The notes: generated from the letters alone by a model not told the origin. A stretch of 64,000 bases of DNA from Apibacter raozihei (GCF_004014855.1 NZ_CP034930.1:1612001-1676000); one strand, 5' to 3'; counted from the stretch's first letter, positions 1-9,616 are shown. A program made the numbers and translations.

Positions 1-1
1 G

Positions 2-157
2 ATCACCAATAATAAATATTACAATCAGCTGGCTATTTTAACAGATTTATTAGATGCTTCATCGGTCCAGTTAAATGCAGAATTGCAGCTTACTTTAGCC
101 AAAGCTAATTCTATTTACACTTATTATCAATTATTAAATGCAAGCGGTAATCTTTAA
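2..157 (+). CDS. C-terminal end of a TolC-like outer membrane efflux channel (partial)
   Basis: The window opens inside this reading frame; only the last 51 residues are present. They read as a helical tail with LLDASSVQLNAELQL and a run of small and hydrophobic residues, the pattern of the final coiled-coil helix of TolC/OprM-type outer-membrane factors. The stop lies 13 bases before the adaptor gene, and the pump follows, so the three genes form a classic tripartite efflux operon: outer-membrane channel, periplasmic adaptor, inner-membrane pump. Family is inferred from this short tail plus the operon context. Confidence 0.72.
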   Translation: MTNNKYYNQLAILTDLLDASSVQLNAELQLTLAKANSIYTYYQLLNASGNL

Positions 158-170
158 TATATAATTACTT

Positions 171-1346
171 ATGGAAGAGATAAAAGAAAATGATGAAAAT
201 ATAAATCCTGAACAAAATAAGGGAAATAAAACTCAATCAGCGTCATCTGCCAGACAACAGGAGCATCAGTTGAAAAAAAGAGAAGCAGATAAACAGTTGC
301 ATATAAAGTTAAAAAAGAAACTCAGAAGAAATATTATTGTTAACAGCATCTGTATTTTGATTACTTTAATTGGAATAGGCTGGGTTATACATTATTTCTG
401 GAGATACTATGAATATGAAATTACTAATGATGCGGTAATAGATCAATACATTACTCCAGTAAATACAAGGATAGCTGGATATATTAAAGAAATACGTTTC
501 AATGAACATCAAAAAGTTAAAGCAGGAGATACATTAGTCATAATTGATGACAGTGAATTAAAAATCAGATTGCTGGATGCCCAGGCAGCTCTTAAAGATG
601 CTCAGGCATCTAAGGAAGTACTTTCGTTTAATATCCGAACTTCCGAAAATACTGTAGCGGTCTCTGAAGCCAATATAGCAGAAGCAAGGGTAAGAATGGA
701 AAATGCCCGAAAAGATTATTTAAGATATGAAAATTTATTAAAAGAAGAATCTGTTCCACAACAGCAATTTGATCAGAAAAAAACAGAATATGAGGCTTAT
801 CAGGCAAAATATGAATCTTTAGTAAGACAAAAACAAACCAATGTATCGAGTAGCGAGGGTATAAGTAAAAAACAGGAGAATGCAGAAGCTTTAATATTGA
901 GAAGTCAGGCAAATCTGGATATGGCGAAATTAAATTTAACCTATACAGTAATTACAGCACCTTATGACGGATATGTTGGCAGAAAATCTATAGAAATAGG
1001 AGAGTTGGTTCAGGCAGGGCAGGTGCTTACCAATATTGTAAAAAATAACGATAAATGGGTTACAGCTAACTATAAAGAAAAACAAATTGCTAACATATAT
1101 ATAGGACAGAAAGTGAATATCAGAGTTGATGCTGTAAAAGATAAAGTATTTGAGGGAAGGGTAGTTGCGATCTCTGAGGCAACTGGTTCCAAATATTCCA
1201 TGATACCAACAGACAACTCTGCGGGGAATTTTGTTAAAATTCAGCAGCGGATACCTGTTAGAATTGAATTTACCGCAATGTCGAAAGAAGATAAAGATAA
1301 ATTACGGGCAGGAATGATGGTCGAAACCGAAGCTGAAATTAAATGA
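171..1346 (+). CDS. HlyD/EmrA-family membrane fusion protein (efflux adaptor)
   Basis: Periplasmic adaptor that should link the inner-membrane pump encoded next to the TolC-like channel encoded before. A charged cytoplasmic tail of about 53 residues, rich in K, E and Q, is followed by one membrane helix (about 54-77) and the EmrA-type sequence TNDAVI near 85. Then come half of a biotinyl-lipoyl domain, a long alpha-helical hairpin rich in A, E, K and Q (about 130-255), the second lipoyl half and a beta-barrel domain. Length (391) is normal for EmrA. The stop overlaps the start of the pump gene by 4 bases (ATGA), so translation is likely coupled. The substrate cannot be read from sequence. Confidence 0.9.
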   Translation: MEEIKENDENINPEQNKGNKTQSASSARQQEHQLKKREADKQLHIKLKKKLRRNIIVNSICILITLIGIGWVIHYFWRYYEYEITNDAVIDQYITPVNTRIAGYIKEIRFNEHQKVKAGDTLVIIDDSELKIRLLDAQAALKDAQASKEVLSFNIRTSENTVAVSEANIAEARVRMENARKDYLRYENLLKEESVPQQQFDQKKTEYEAYQAKYESLVRQKQTNVSSSEGISKKQENAEALILRSQANLDMAKLNLTYTVITAPYDGYVGRKSIEIGELVQAGQVLTNIVKNNDKWVTANYKEKQIANIYIGQKVNIRVDAVKDKVFEGRVVAISEATGSKYSMIPTDNSAGNFVKIQQRIPVRIEFTAMSKEDKDKLRAGMMVETEAEIK

Positions 1347-2935
1347 TTCACAGACATATTTTTCGAAATCGTACGCCTCGCTGGTTAATGTACATGGTAG
1401 CTTATACCATTATGGCGCCTATTATGTTAATTAATGGAGCTTACACAGGTAGTTCCATTGACATATCCGGTTCTCTGGGGGTTATGTCAGAAGATATTAA
1501 TATGGCATATTTTTCCACCTCAGCAGGAATGGCGATTGCATATCCGTTGATTATTAAGCTGAGGCCTGTTATCACTGTAAAAAATGTATTATTATTTACG
1601 TTGCTTTTTCAGATTATATTAAGCATAATCTGTGCTGAAACAGACAAAATGATTATTATTGCTGTATGTAGTTTTTTCATCGGCTTTTTTAAAGCATTTG
1701 CATTACTGGAAATTATACTTATTTTAATGCCTATGCTTAGCCCGGATAATAAACGAGGACTCTTTTATGCTAAATTTTATCCGGTAACATTAGCATTAAG
1801 TCAGCTATCTATGATCCTTACTTCAGAATTAGCTTACCGATATAATTGGCAGCACATGTATTATTTTATGATTGCCCTATTACTGGTGGCTGTTATAGCA
1901 GTCTTATTGACTTTCAAGTACTCAGAACTGCCTTCTATCGTACCTTTGCTTGATGCAGACTGGCTCAGCGTTATTTTATGCTCTATATTTTACATTGCCG
2001 TTATTTATGTTTTTACCTATGGTAAAACTTTAGATTGGTTTTCATCTAAATCCATATTTATAACTACTTTTTTAGTCATTCCCATCAGCTTGATCTTGTT
2101 CATCAGGCGACAGCTTATTAAAGAAGATTCATACGTTGATTTAAGTATACTCAAAAATACGAATTCAACAGTAGGATATATCGTAATGTTTATCTGTATG
2201 TTTTATGTGTCGGCAAGCGTACTAGTATCTACCTACGTAATCAACGTGTTAAAACTGGAAAACAATCGTCTTTACGAATTATATATTATAGCAATTCCCG
2301 GTTTTATTATCGGAGGTATTATTTGCGCCTGGTGGTTCAAAAAGGAAAGAAGAGTTAATTTAATCATATTTGCAGGTTTTCTATGTCTGGTAGCTTCTTG
2401 TGCCATTCTTTATTTCACTATTAGCCCTCAGGGAGAATATCGTCTTCTTTATGTCCCTATGTTCCTCAGGGGAATGGGTATGCTGATTACATTTGTAGTT
2501 TTTGGAGTATATGTAGTACAAGGAATTCCACAGGAAAAATTGGTATATAATGCTTTTTTTCTGATAGGTATACGTTCTGCTTTAGCACCTGCAATAAGTT
2601 CCTCCGTTTTCTCAAATTCTATTTACCGTTTGCAGCAGCATTATGTTGTAAAATTATCGGAAAATATCACCAATACAAATCCAATAGCAATGGAACGATA
2701 TACTCAATACTATAAAATGGGTATAGAAAAAGGTTTAGGAGGATATCAGGCACAACAATATGCACTTACCAGTATTAATGGTTTGTTGCAGGTTCAGGCT
2801 CTTACCATAACACTAAAAATACTTTTAGGATGGCTGGTGATTACAGGTATCGCAATTTTAATAATAGTTTTAATATATCCATTTAATAACCATAAAAAAT
2901 TAAAATTTATTAAGTGGGGTAGAGATATGGGTTAG
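1343..2935 (+). CDS. MFS drug transporter, EmrB/DHA2-like, 14 membrane segments
   Basis: Inner-membrane proton-driven exporter. The 530-residue protein is almost wholly hydrophobic with about 14 predicted helices, the size and layout of the DHA2 (EmrB/QacA) branch of the major facilitator superfamily. It starts inside the last codons of the EmrA-like adaptor, and the adaptor and TolC-like genes precede it, so it is the engine of a tripartite pump. A soluble loop near residues 445-475 before the last helix is typical of EmrB proteins. Candidate substrates are hydrophobic drugs, bile salts or uncouplers; the sequence does not decide between them. Confidence 0.88.
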   Translation: MIHRHIFRNRTPRWLMYMVAYTIMAPIMLINGAYTGSSIDISGSLGVMSEDINMAYFSTSAGMAIAYPLIIKLRPVITVKNVLLFTLLFQIILSIICAETDKMIIIAVCSFFIGFFKAFALLEIILILMPMLSPDNKRGLFYAKFYPVTLALSQLSMILTSELAYRYNWQHMYYFMIALLLVAVIAVLLTFKYSELPSIVPLLDADWLSVILCSIFYIAVIYVFTYGKTLDWFSSKSIFITTFLVIPISLILFIRRQLIKEDSYVDLSILKNTNSTVGYIVMFICMFYVSASVLVSTYVINVLKLENNRLYELYIIAIPGFIIGGIICAWWFKKERRVNLIIFAGFLCLVASCAILYFTISPQGEYRLLYVPMFLRGMGMLITFVVFGVYVVQGIPQEKLVYNAFFLIGIRSALAPAISSSVFSNSIYRLQQHYVVKLSENITNTNPIAMERYTQYYKMGIEKGLGGYQAQQYALTSINGLLQVQALTITLKILLGWLVITGIAILIIVLIYPFNNHKKLKFIKWGRDMG

Positions 2936-2951
2936 AAATAGATAACCTTCG

Positions 2952-2959
2952 TATCTTTG
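2952..2959 (+). promoter_or_regulatory. Bacteroidota -7 promoter box for DNA polymerase IV gene
   Basis: TATCTTTG matches the TAnnTTTG consensus exactly and ends six bases before the GTG start chosen for the polymerase, so the transcript should begin at or next to the start codon. No good -33 TTTG is seen. Confidence 0.6.
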
Positions 2960-2965
2960 TACTCA

Positions 2966-4048
2966 GTGCGTAAAATAATTCACATAGATATGGATGCTTT
3001 TTATGCCTCCATAGAGCAGAGAGACCATGAAGAATATAGGGGTAAGCCCTTAGCGGTAGGCTATGCAGGAGACAGAGGCGTGGTAGCTGCCGCTAGTTAT
3101 GAAGCGCGTAAATTTGGTGTTCGTTCAGCTATGTCTTCTAAGTTGGCATTGCGGAAATGTCCGGATCTTCTTTTTGCTCCCACACGTTTTGAAGTTTATA
3201 AATCCGTGTCCAGACAGATTAGAGATATTTTTTATAATTATACTGATTTAGTAGAGCCTCTTTCTTTGGATGAAGCTTTTTTAGATGTTACTGAAAATCA
3301 TGTAAATGAGGAGTTTGCCATGGAAATTGCTAAGAAAATTAAAGTAGATATTCTTAGAGAAACTAATTTAACAGCTTCCGCAGGAGTGTCTTTTAATAAA
3401 TTCTTAGCTAAAATTGCTTCAGACTATAATAAGCCTGACGGATTATTTATCATTACTCCTCAAAAAGCAGAAAAATTTGTTGAAAGTTTAAATATTGAAG
3501 ATTTTTTTGGAATTGGAAAAAAAACAGCGGAAAAACTTCATTTGCTAGGAATAAATACGGGCTGGGATCTAAAACAGAAAACAGAATCAGAGCTTATTCA
3601 ACTATTTGGTAAACAAGGTAAAAGTTACTATTTAAATGCGCGAGGATTAGATTACAGGGAAGTGAATCCTAACAGGATACGAAAGTCCATAGGTGCTGAA
3701 AACACATTTATGTATGACACTGATTCACTTCAAACTTTGTATAGTGAATTGGAATTAGTAGCAAAAGAAGTTATCCAAAGAATTAAAAAAAACTCATTCA
3801 AAGGAAGGACAGTTACATTAAAAGTTAAGTTTTCTGATTTTAAAGTTGTTTCGCGATCTAAAACTCTTTTAACACCAATTTCAGAATATCAAAATTTGTA
3901 TAAGACATCACTGGAATTACTTCATGGTTTAAATATATCAACCAAAATAAGACTTATTGGATTAAGCGTTAAAAACTCTGAAACAGATTTCGAAGAGGAA
4001 ATAAAATCTGGAGCACAATTAAAAATTCCATTTAGAGAATATGATTAA
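2966..4048 (+). CDS. dinB: DNA polymerase IV (Y-family translesion polymerase)
   Basis: Error-prone polymerase that copies past damaged bases. From the GTG start the protein begins VRKIIHIDMDAFYASIEQ, the exact start of the DinB family, with the metal-binding D8 and the second catalytic motif SLDEAFLD near residue 100. Palm, fingers, thumb and little-finger regions are all present; 360 residues is normal. An in-frame TTG nine bases upstream lies inside the -7 promoter box and is unlikely to be translated. No LexA-like box is obvious to me. The gene stands alone between the efflux operon and a leftward gene. Confidence 0.95.
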   Translation: MRKIIHIDMDAFYASIEQRDHEEYRGKPLAVGYAGDRGVVAAASYEARKFGVRSAMSSKLALRKCPDLLFAPTRFEVYKSVSRQIRDIFYNYTDLVEPLSLDEAFLDVTENHVNEEFAMEIAKKIKVDILRETNLTASAGVSFNKFLAKIASDYNKPDGLFIITPQKAEKFVESLNIEDFFGIGKKTAEKLHLLGINTGWDLKQKTESELIQLFGKQGKSYYLNARGLDYREVNPNRIRKSIGAENTFMYDTDSLQTLYSELELVAKEVIQRIKKNSFKGRTVTLKVKFSDFKVVSRSKTLLTPISEYQNLYKTSLELLHGLNISTKIRLIGLSVKNSETDFEEEIKSGAQLKIPFREYD

Positions 4049-4150
4049 TAAACTCCGTATTTCGTAGTTTAAAAAAAATAAATATGTTCTCAGTAATATT
4101 TTTTGATAAAGAGGAGGTAGTTATATGTAAATTGAATAATTTAATATAAA

Positions 4151-4567
4151 TTAATCAGTTTCCAATCGTTTCTTGTCCTTATTTCGTTTATTTTTTTTCT
4201 TTTTATTTTCTCCCTCAGCGGCTTGTTTCCGTCTGAGTTCCATGTATTTTTCAAACTGTTCAGGAAGAAGAACTTCTTTAAGTTTATTATCGAAATCTCT
4301 GCTGGTATTTAGGATTATTAATTGTAAATTATCAGAGTCAACATTACTTTCCATTGCACCTTTAACTTTGTTTGTGTTTTCAATAATAAAGTCACGAAGT
4401 TCAAGTTTCTGAAAATCATCCAAATCAGGAATATCTTTGCTTAAAGAATTAATTTGATTCTCAGCTACTTCTGAAGGGTTTATTTTAGGAGCCTGCTGAG
4501 CACATAGAAGATTAGCGCCTAGTACAAAAATAAATAAAAAAGATAGGAAATATTTTCCTGTTTTCAT
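4151..4567 (-). CDS. Small exported protein with a lysine-rich tail, function unknown
   Basis: 138 residues. Begins with a clear signal peptide (hydrophobic core about 7-22, likely cleavage after LLCA) followed by a helical body of about 90 residues and a strongly basic tail (about 115-138) of K, R and N. Helical content, size and the LLPEQFEKYMELR segment recall small periplasmic proteins of Bacteroidota that resemble the Spy/CpxP stress chaperones (DUF4890-like), but I see no diagnostic motif. Read away from recX; the space between the two genes holds both promoters if recX starts at 4671. Confidence 0.7.
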   Translation of the reverse strand: MKTGKYFLSFLFIFVLGANLLCAQQAPKINPSEVAENQINSLSKDIPDLDDFQKLELRDFIIENTNKVKGAMESNVDSDNLQLIILNTSRDFDNKLKEVLLPEQFEKYMELRRKQAAEGENKKKKNKRNKDKKRLETD

Positions 4568-4670
4568 AATGTATCTGTTTTTTGAGTTGTTAAAATTACT
4601 TAAAAAAAATAAGAATCGACTTAATTATAATTTTATAAATTTACTTCGGAATTTAAGCAATATAAAATTG

Positions 4671-5135
4671 GTGTCAATCTCAGAAATTAAAAGAAAGTTA
4701 GCGGATTATTGTGTTTATCAGGACAGAAGTCACTGGGAGGTAGAACAAAAAATGAAAAGCTACGGTTATTTAAATGAAGAAGAACGTGGAGAAATTATAA
4801 TATGGCTTATACAAAATAATTTTCTGAATGAAGAACGGTTTGCCTGCTCTTATGCCAGAGGTAAATTTTATCAAAAAAATTGGGGTAAAATTAAAATAAA
4901 GATGGGGCTGAAGCAAAAAAAAATACCCGAAAAATTGGTAGAAAAGGGGCTTCAGGAAATTAAGGAAGAAGATTACTTAGAAGTTTTAAATCTATTGGCA
5001 AAGAAAAAATGGGAAATATTACCCAGGGAAGCCTCCGTTTTTAATAAAAGAAAAAAACTTTCAATGTACCTTTCTCAGAAAGGATATGAAAGTTTTTTAG
5101 TTTATGAAGTTATAAACACATTTTATGAAAATTGA
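4671..5135 (+). CDS. recX: RecX-family regulator of RecA
   Basis: RecX proteins bind RecA filaments and limit recombination. The sequence has the flavobacterial RecX layout: SISEIKRKLADYCVYQDRS at the start, then three three-helix repeats, with NNFLNEERFACSYARGKF in the first repeat and QKKIPEKLVEKGL in the second. The open frame runs back to an ATG at 4569, but that ATG is one base from the start of the divergent gene, leaving no room for promoters, and the extra 34 residues are low-complexity. GTG at 4671 gives 154 residues, the usual RecX length. The 3' end overlaps the thioredoxin gene by 13 bases, tail to tail. Confidence 0.82.
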   Translation: MSISEIKRKLADYCVYQDRSHWEVEQKMKSYGYLNEEERGEIIIWLIQNNFLNEERFACSYARGKFYQKNWGKIKIKMGLKQKKIPEKLVEKGLQEIKEEDYLEVLNLLAKKKWEILPREASVFNKRKKLSMYLSQKGYESFLVYEVINTFYEN

Positions 5136-5419
5136 TGAATAATCTTTTCTAACTCAACAGCAGGCTTAACTCCACTCTCCTGCCATTTTAGATTTCCGTT
5201 TTTAAAAATCATTAAAGTTGGAACCGAGCGAATATTATAAGAATCAGCAAATTCACGATTTTTATCTATATCAATCTTTAAGATAGTGAGCTGTTCACCC
5301 AGTTTATCTTTTACTTCTTTTAGTATGGGAGCCATCATTTTACAGGGACCGCACCACTCAGCTGAAAAATCCAGTAATACGGTTTTTTCGCTGTTTATAA
5401 TATCTGAAAATTTAGACAT
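5123..5419 (-). CDS. trxA: Thioredoxin
   Basis: Small dithiol-disulfide oxidoreductase of the cytoplasm. The active site WCGPC follows LLDFSAEW, and the conserved cis-proline segment SVPTLMIFKNG is present. The frame extends eleven codons further upstream, but ATG at 5419 gives MSKFSDIINSEK, the usual short thioredoxin N-terminus, and 98 residues. A -7 box (CAAAAATA on the plus strand, 5471-5478) lies 52 bases upstream. There is no signal peptide, so it is cytoplasmic, one of probably several thioredoxins in the genome. Confidence 0.93.
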   Translation of the reverse strand: MSKFSDIINSEKTVLLDFSAEWCGPCKMMAPILKEVKDKLGEQLTILKIDIDKNREFADSYNIRSVPTLMIFKNGNLKWQESGVKPAVELEKIIHQFS

Positions 5420-5470
5420 TTTATTCTGTTTTTTAGTTATATGATATATCATTCAAAAATCAATCCAATT

Positions 5471-5478
5471 CAAAAATA
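5471..5478 (-). promoter_or_regulatory. -7 promoter box for thioredoxin
   Basis: Reads TATTTTTG on the minus strand, a full match to TAnnTTTG, about 50 bases before the thioredoxin start. Confidence 0.45.
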
Positions 5479-5558
5479 ATGACAATAAGTCTCCGGCTGA
5501 GTAAGATAGTATATTTCTAATACCGTAACTTTACAATAAATTAAAAACCAGTAGCTGT

Positions 5559-6101
5559 ATGAACATTATCAAGTATCTTATTTTTTTAGGAATAATTTCG
5601 TTTGCGTATGGTCAGGAAAAAGCATATAGGAAAATTTTTTGGAGTGAAGAGAATAGTTTATCATGGAAAAATTTTAAAGGAAAGTCCCAAAATTCAAACA
5701 ATAAAATAGCGGCTTTGAGTTTTTGCGGCATACAGTATAACAGTTGTATTTTACAGGGAAATGTATACAAATATAAAGTAAAAGCTTTTTTTGTACCTCA
5801 ACTTTCGTGGGTAAGAGTGAAAAATGAGCATATACTAAAGCATGAACAACTTCATTTTGATATAGCAGAAATATTTTCAAGAAAATTAAGGAAAGCATTT
5901 TCAAAAAATCCTGTAGAGCCTAAAGATTCACAAGTTGAGATTTATCAGCCACTTTTCAAAGAATATATGAAGATGCAGGAATTATATGATAATGAAACAC
6001 ATCATGGAATTTTGGAAGATATCAATAAAGAGTGGGAAAATAAAATTCATAATGAACTAAACCAGTTAAGCGACTACAAAAAAGAAGAGATTTGTTATTA
6101 A
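5559..6101 (+). CDS. Exported DUF922-like protein with an HExxH zinc-protease motif
   Basis: 180 residues. A signal peptide (about 1-18, cleavage after FAYG) leads into a domain with WSEENSLSWKNFKG and, near residue 90, KHEQLHFDIAEIFSRKLR. HEQLH is the HExxH zinc signature, and the surrounding HFDIAE..ARK pattern is that of DUF922, a family of putative secreted zinc peptidases. The protein is probably periplasmic. Next downstream, 43 bases away, is a very large outer-membrane protein, so a processing or assembly role is possible but not shown. No proteolytic activity has been established for this family as far as I know. Confidence 0.72.
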   Translation: MNIIKYLIFLGIISFAYGQEKAYRKIFWSEENSLSWKNFKGKSQNSNNKIAALSFCGIQYNSCILQGNVYKYKVKAFFVPQLSWVRVKNEHILKHEQLHFDIAEIFSRKLRKAFSKNPVEPKDSQVEIYQPLFKEYMKMQELYDNETHHGILEDINKEWENKIHNELNQLSDYKKEEICY

Positions 6102-6144
6102 TAAATAACAAAAGAATAGTAATTTCGTTTAATTCATTAAAAAA

Positions 6145-9100
6145 TTGCAAAATAAATCAATATTCATAGTTATGTTTATGTTCGTGGGATTAATTTTCCA
6201 TGCACAGGATATTGATTGGAAAAATTCAAATTTCAGGATTAAAACTTTGCAGATTCAGGATAGTCTCATAGTCCTTGATACACTCAGCATTATTCCCGGA
6301 CAAATCAATATTAAGGATAGTTTGGGTCAGGCAGTTCTTCCGAATCTTTATAAATTTGATTCTTCTGCGAATTTACTAAAAGTAGATCATTCTTTGCTCA
6401 ATCAAACTTTGACCATTGGGTATTATATTTTCCCTGTAAAAAAAGAAAATATAGTATACTCCAAAGATACAAATCTTATTGTAACCTTAAATAAACCCCG
6501 GAAATTATATGAAATAACAGCTGAAAGAAAAAAGAAAAATGATTTTTTTCAGGGTTTAACTAGCTCCGGATCAATGGTCAGGGGAATAACTTTCGGTAAT
6601 AATCAAAGTGCTTCAGTACAATCATCTCTGGATTTGGAACTGTCAGGACAGCTGAGTAAAGACATACGAATTAAAGCTGCAATTTCCGATCATAATATTC
6701 CTATACAGTCAGATGGATATACTCAAAGGCTTGATGAATTCGACAAAATTTATATAGAGCTTTCTAATAAGGCTTCATACATTCGGGCTGGACATTTGGA
6801 TTTAGTTCAGTCTTCAGATTATTTTGCAAATTTTTCCAGAAAAATTACAGGTATACAAATAGGAACACGGTTAGAACATAAAAATTCCTATACAGATTTA
6901 TATGCTGTTGGGTCCTTATCAAGAGGAGAGTTTAACAGAATGCAGTTCAATGGAGTGGAAGGAAATCAGGGGCCATACAAATTAAAAGGAAAACAAGGGG
7001 AATTGTTTATCATAGTCATATCCGGCTCTGAAAAAGTTTATATTAATGGAGTTCTCTTAGTCAGAGGTGAAGATAAAGACTATGTCATTAATTATAACAC
7101 AGGAGAGTTAACCTTTACTTCGAGAAGCTATATAGCTGCGAGTAGTCGGATTGTAGTAGAATATATTTATAATACCACAACCTACAATCGTTTTTTATTT
7201 TATGCAGGAGGAAAATACGAATCTGAAAGATTTAGTTTTAATGCTCATATTTTCTCAGAAACAGATGGTAAAAACAGTAACCAGGATTTAACCGATGCCC
7301 AGAAAATAGTACTTAGTCAGGCAGGTAACGATCAAGATAGAATGTTTGCTGTCAATGAAGTAATAACAGATTATGATCCCAACAAAATTTTATATAAGAA
7401 AATAGATTGGGGAGGGATAAGTATATACGAATATTCCACAGACAGTTCCGAAATTCTATATACACTTTCATTTTCTTATATGGGAGCCAATAAAGGGAAT
7501 TACCGGATTGTCCAATTGCCTGTAAACGGAAGAGTTTATGAATATATTCCTCCTGTAAATAATGTTTTACAAGGTGATTACGAGCCGGTTACCAAACTCA
7601 TACCTCCACAAAAAACACAAATCTTTTCATCCAATTCAGAGTATAGGTTTGAAAACGGTAAAGTAGGAGTAAATTTAGCAATCAGTAACCGAGATGAAAA
7701 CACATTTTCATCTATAGGTAATTCCGAAAACATAGGCTTTGCCAGCAGGCTTTATATAGATAAAAAGATAACCAGAGAAAGGTGGAAGAGCGAATTACAT
7801 TTGGAACATGCTTTTTTGCAAAAGAATTTTTATATACTTGAGCGAATTAATAATGTTGAGTTTGGAAGAGATTTTAATATATCACAAGAGTTTAACAACA
7901 GAAACCAAAATAAGTTCAGGTTAGATTGGAAAAATGTTATTCATAAACGCTGGACTATAAATTATACATTAAATTATCTGGAAGAACAGAACTTCTATAA
8001 AGGATATAAAAATGATTTATTTGCTGAATTTAAAAGTAATTCAACACACATATTTACTCAATGGAGTTATTTGCATACGACAGCCAAAGACAGTTTAAAA
8101 TCTGATTATGTAAAACATGCTTCAGAGATAAACAAAAGATTCAATATTTTTAAATCCGGTTTAGGATTTAAAGGTGAGAATAATCAGATAAAGGATAAAA
8201 TAACATCTCAATACAGTCGGGCAAGTTTTTCGTGGAGGGAACTATATGTTTATGGTTCGTTAGACAGTGTTCGTATGGTTACACAGCTGAAATTATACAT
8301 GCGTTCCGATGATTCAGTGCGAATTGGTAATATGAAGAATTTTACTAATACCTATGGCGTTGTTTTAAATACCCAGCTTATTAAAACCGGAAACCATAGC
8401 TTGAGTGTCGAAGCTCATTACCGAAAAGTACACTATAATAAAGATATATATCAAAACCAAAAAGATGAAAACTATGCATTGGGAGCTATCCGTTGGAATA
8501 AATTATTTTTAAATAATGGTATTATCTTAAATGCATTATATGAATTGTCTAGTGGACAGGAAGCCCAACGTGAGTTCAAATATGTAAAGGTTACAGACGG
8601 GCAGGGAATTTACAAATGGACGGATTATAATCAAAACGGAATAGAAGAGCTCGATGAATTTGAAATAGCTGAATTCAGTGATCAGGCACAATATATCAGA
8701 GTTTATACAGACAATATAAAATATCAAAAATCAAATCGTAACAGGTTAAACTTTACATTACAGCTGAATCCTTCAAGATTTATGAAGGCCCTGTGGTGGG
8801 AAAGGGTAAATTTCCAATCTTCTTTTCAGTCATATTCTACCTTTTGGAAAAAAAATAAAACAGCAGAATTAAATCCATTTTCTGATAAAGAATTATTGAC
8901 TCAGGTTCGTAGTGTAACAGGAAATTTATCTTTTAACCGTTTAAGTATTCATAAGTGGACAGGAGTATTACAGTTTATTAAAAGTGACAATACACAATAT
9001 GTTTATACCGGGAAAGAAACACGTGATAATAGGAATTATCAGGTTTTGATTAATTATAAACCCTGGAATTCATGGATATTCGGATTGCGCAACAATTTTA

Positions 9101-9546
9101 TGAACGATAAAAGTTACTCCCAGCTTTTTTCCACCAAGCGTTTTACTATCGAAAGTTATGGCATACATCCTTCCGTAACTTATGAAATTCAGAAAAATAT
9201 CAGTGCCAGTGCTTTTTTCAAATATCAAAATAAGAAAAATAGGACAGGAGATGAAAAACTTATCTGGAAACAGGCCGGTATTGAGTTACGATGGAATGAT
9301 GAAAGAAAAACCTCATTAAATGGTACATTTTCTTATATACAAAATGATTTAACAGGCAACAATTATTCTATGGTTGCAAATCAAATGATGGAAGGCTTGC
9401 TGGATGGTAAAAATATGGTTTGGAAAGCATACATACAAAGAGAGCTGAGTGCTACTTTTACCTTAAATGTAATTTATGATGGTCGTAAAAATGAAAAATC
9501 CAAAACTATACATACAGGAAGCGTTCAATTAAGAGCCAATTTTTGA
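6145..9546 (+). CDS. Very large outer-membrane beta-barrel protein, SprA-like segments, function unknown
   Basis: 1133 residues, starting at TTG; this start keeps a good signal peptide (QNKSIFIVMFMFVGLIFHAQ), while the next ATG would cut off its basic end. The first 120 residues look like a beta domain. From about 140 the sequence shows alternating amphipathic strands, with GSMVRGITFGNNQSASVQSS and VYINGVLLVRGEDKDYVIN, motifs shared with the giant Bacteroidota protein SprA and its relatives. The last residue is F (RANF), the usual end of a BAM-assembled barrel. Not a TonB receptor: no plug domain or TonB box. It may form a large pore or surface scaffold. The upstream DUF922-like gene is likely in the same operon. 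Confidence 0.7.
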   Translation: MQNKSIFIVMFMFVGLIFHAQDIDWKNSNFRIKTLQIQDSLIVLDTLSIIPGQINIKDSLGQAVLPNLYKFDSSANLLKVDHSLLNQTLTIGYYIFPVKKENIVYSKDTNLIVTLNKPRKLYEITAERKKKNDFFQGLTSSGSMVRGITFGNNQSASVQSSLDLELSGQLSKDIRIKAAISDHNIPIQSDGYTQRLDEFDKIYIELSNKASYIRAGHLDLVQSSDYFANFSRKITGIQIGTRLEHKNSYTDLYAVGSLSRGEFNRMQFNGVEGNQGPYKLKGKQGELFIIVISGSEKVYINGVLLVRGEDKDYVINYNTGELTFTSRSYIAASSRIVVEYIYNTTTYNRFLFYAGGKYESERFSFNAHIFSETDGKNSNQDLTDAQKIVLSQAGNDQDRMFAVNEVITDYDPNKILYKKIDWGGISIYEYSTDSSEILYTLSFSYMGANKGNYRIVQLPVNGRVYEYIPPVNNVLQGDYEPVTKLIPPQKTQIFSSNSEYRFENGKVGVNLAISNRDENTFSSIGNSENIGFASRLYIDKKITRERWKSELHLEHAFLQKNFYILERINNVEFGRDFNISQEFNNRNQNKFRLDWKNVIHKRWTINYTLNYLEEQNFYKGYKNDLFAEFKSNSTHIFTQWSYLHTTAKDSLKSDYVKHASEINKRFNIFKSGLGFKGENNQIKDKITSQYSRASFSWRELYVYGSLDSVRMVTQLKLYMRSDDSVRIGNMKNFTNTYGVVLNTQLIKTGNHSLSVEAHYRKVHYNKDIYQNQKDENYALGAIRWNKLFLNNGIILNALYELSSGQEAQREFKYVKVTDGQGIYKWTDYNQNGIEELDEFEIAEFSDQAQYIRVYTDNIKYQKSNRNRLNFTLQLNPSRFMKALWWERVNFQSSFQSYSTFWKKNKTAELNPFSDKELLTQVRSVTGNLSFNRLSIHKWTGVLQFIKSDNTQYVYTGKETRDNRNYQVLINYKPWNSWIFGLRNNFMNDKSYSQLFSTKRFTIESYGIHPSVTYEIQKNISASAFFKYQNKKNRTGDEKLIWKQAGIELRWNDERKTSLNGTFSYIQNDLTGNNYSMVANQMMEGLLDGKNMVWKAYIQRELSATFTLNVIYDGRKNEKSKTIHTGSVQLRANF

Positions 9547-9616
9547 TTATTCCCGTTTAAACAGTAACATATTATTTAAAATACAAAATACAGGATTTCA
9601 GTGTAAATATATTCTG

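Noticed and set aside
2957-2965. TTG start for DNA polymerase IV
   Set aside because: It lies in the promoter -7 box, and the DinB N-terminus begins at GTG 2966.
4569-4670. N-terminal extension of RecX from ATG 4569
   Set aside because: Leaves no promoter space to the divergent gene and adds low-complexity residues not found in the family.
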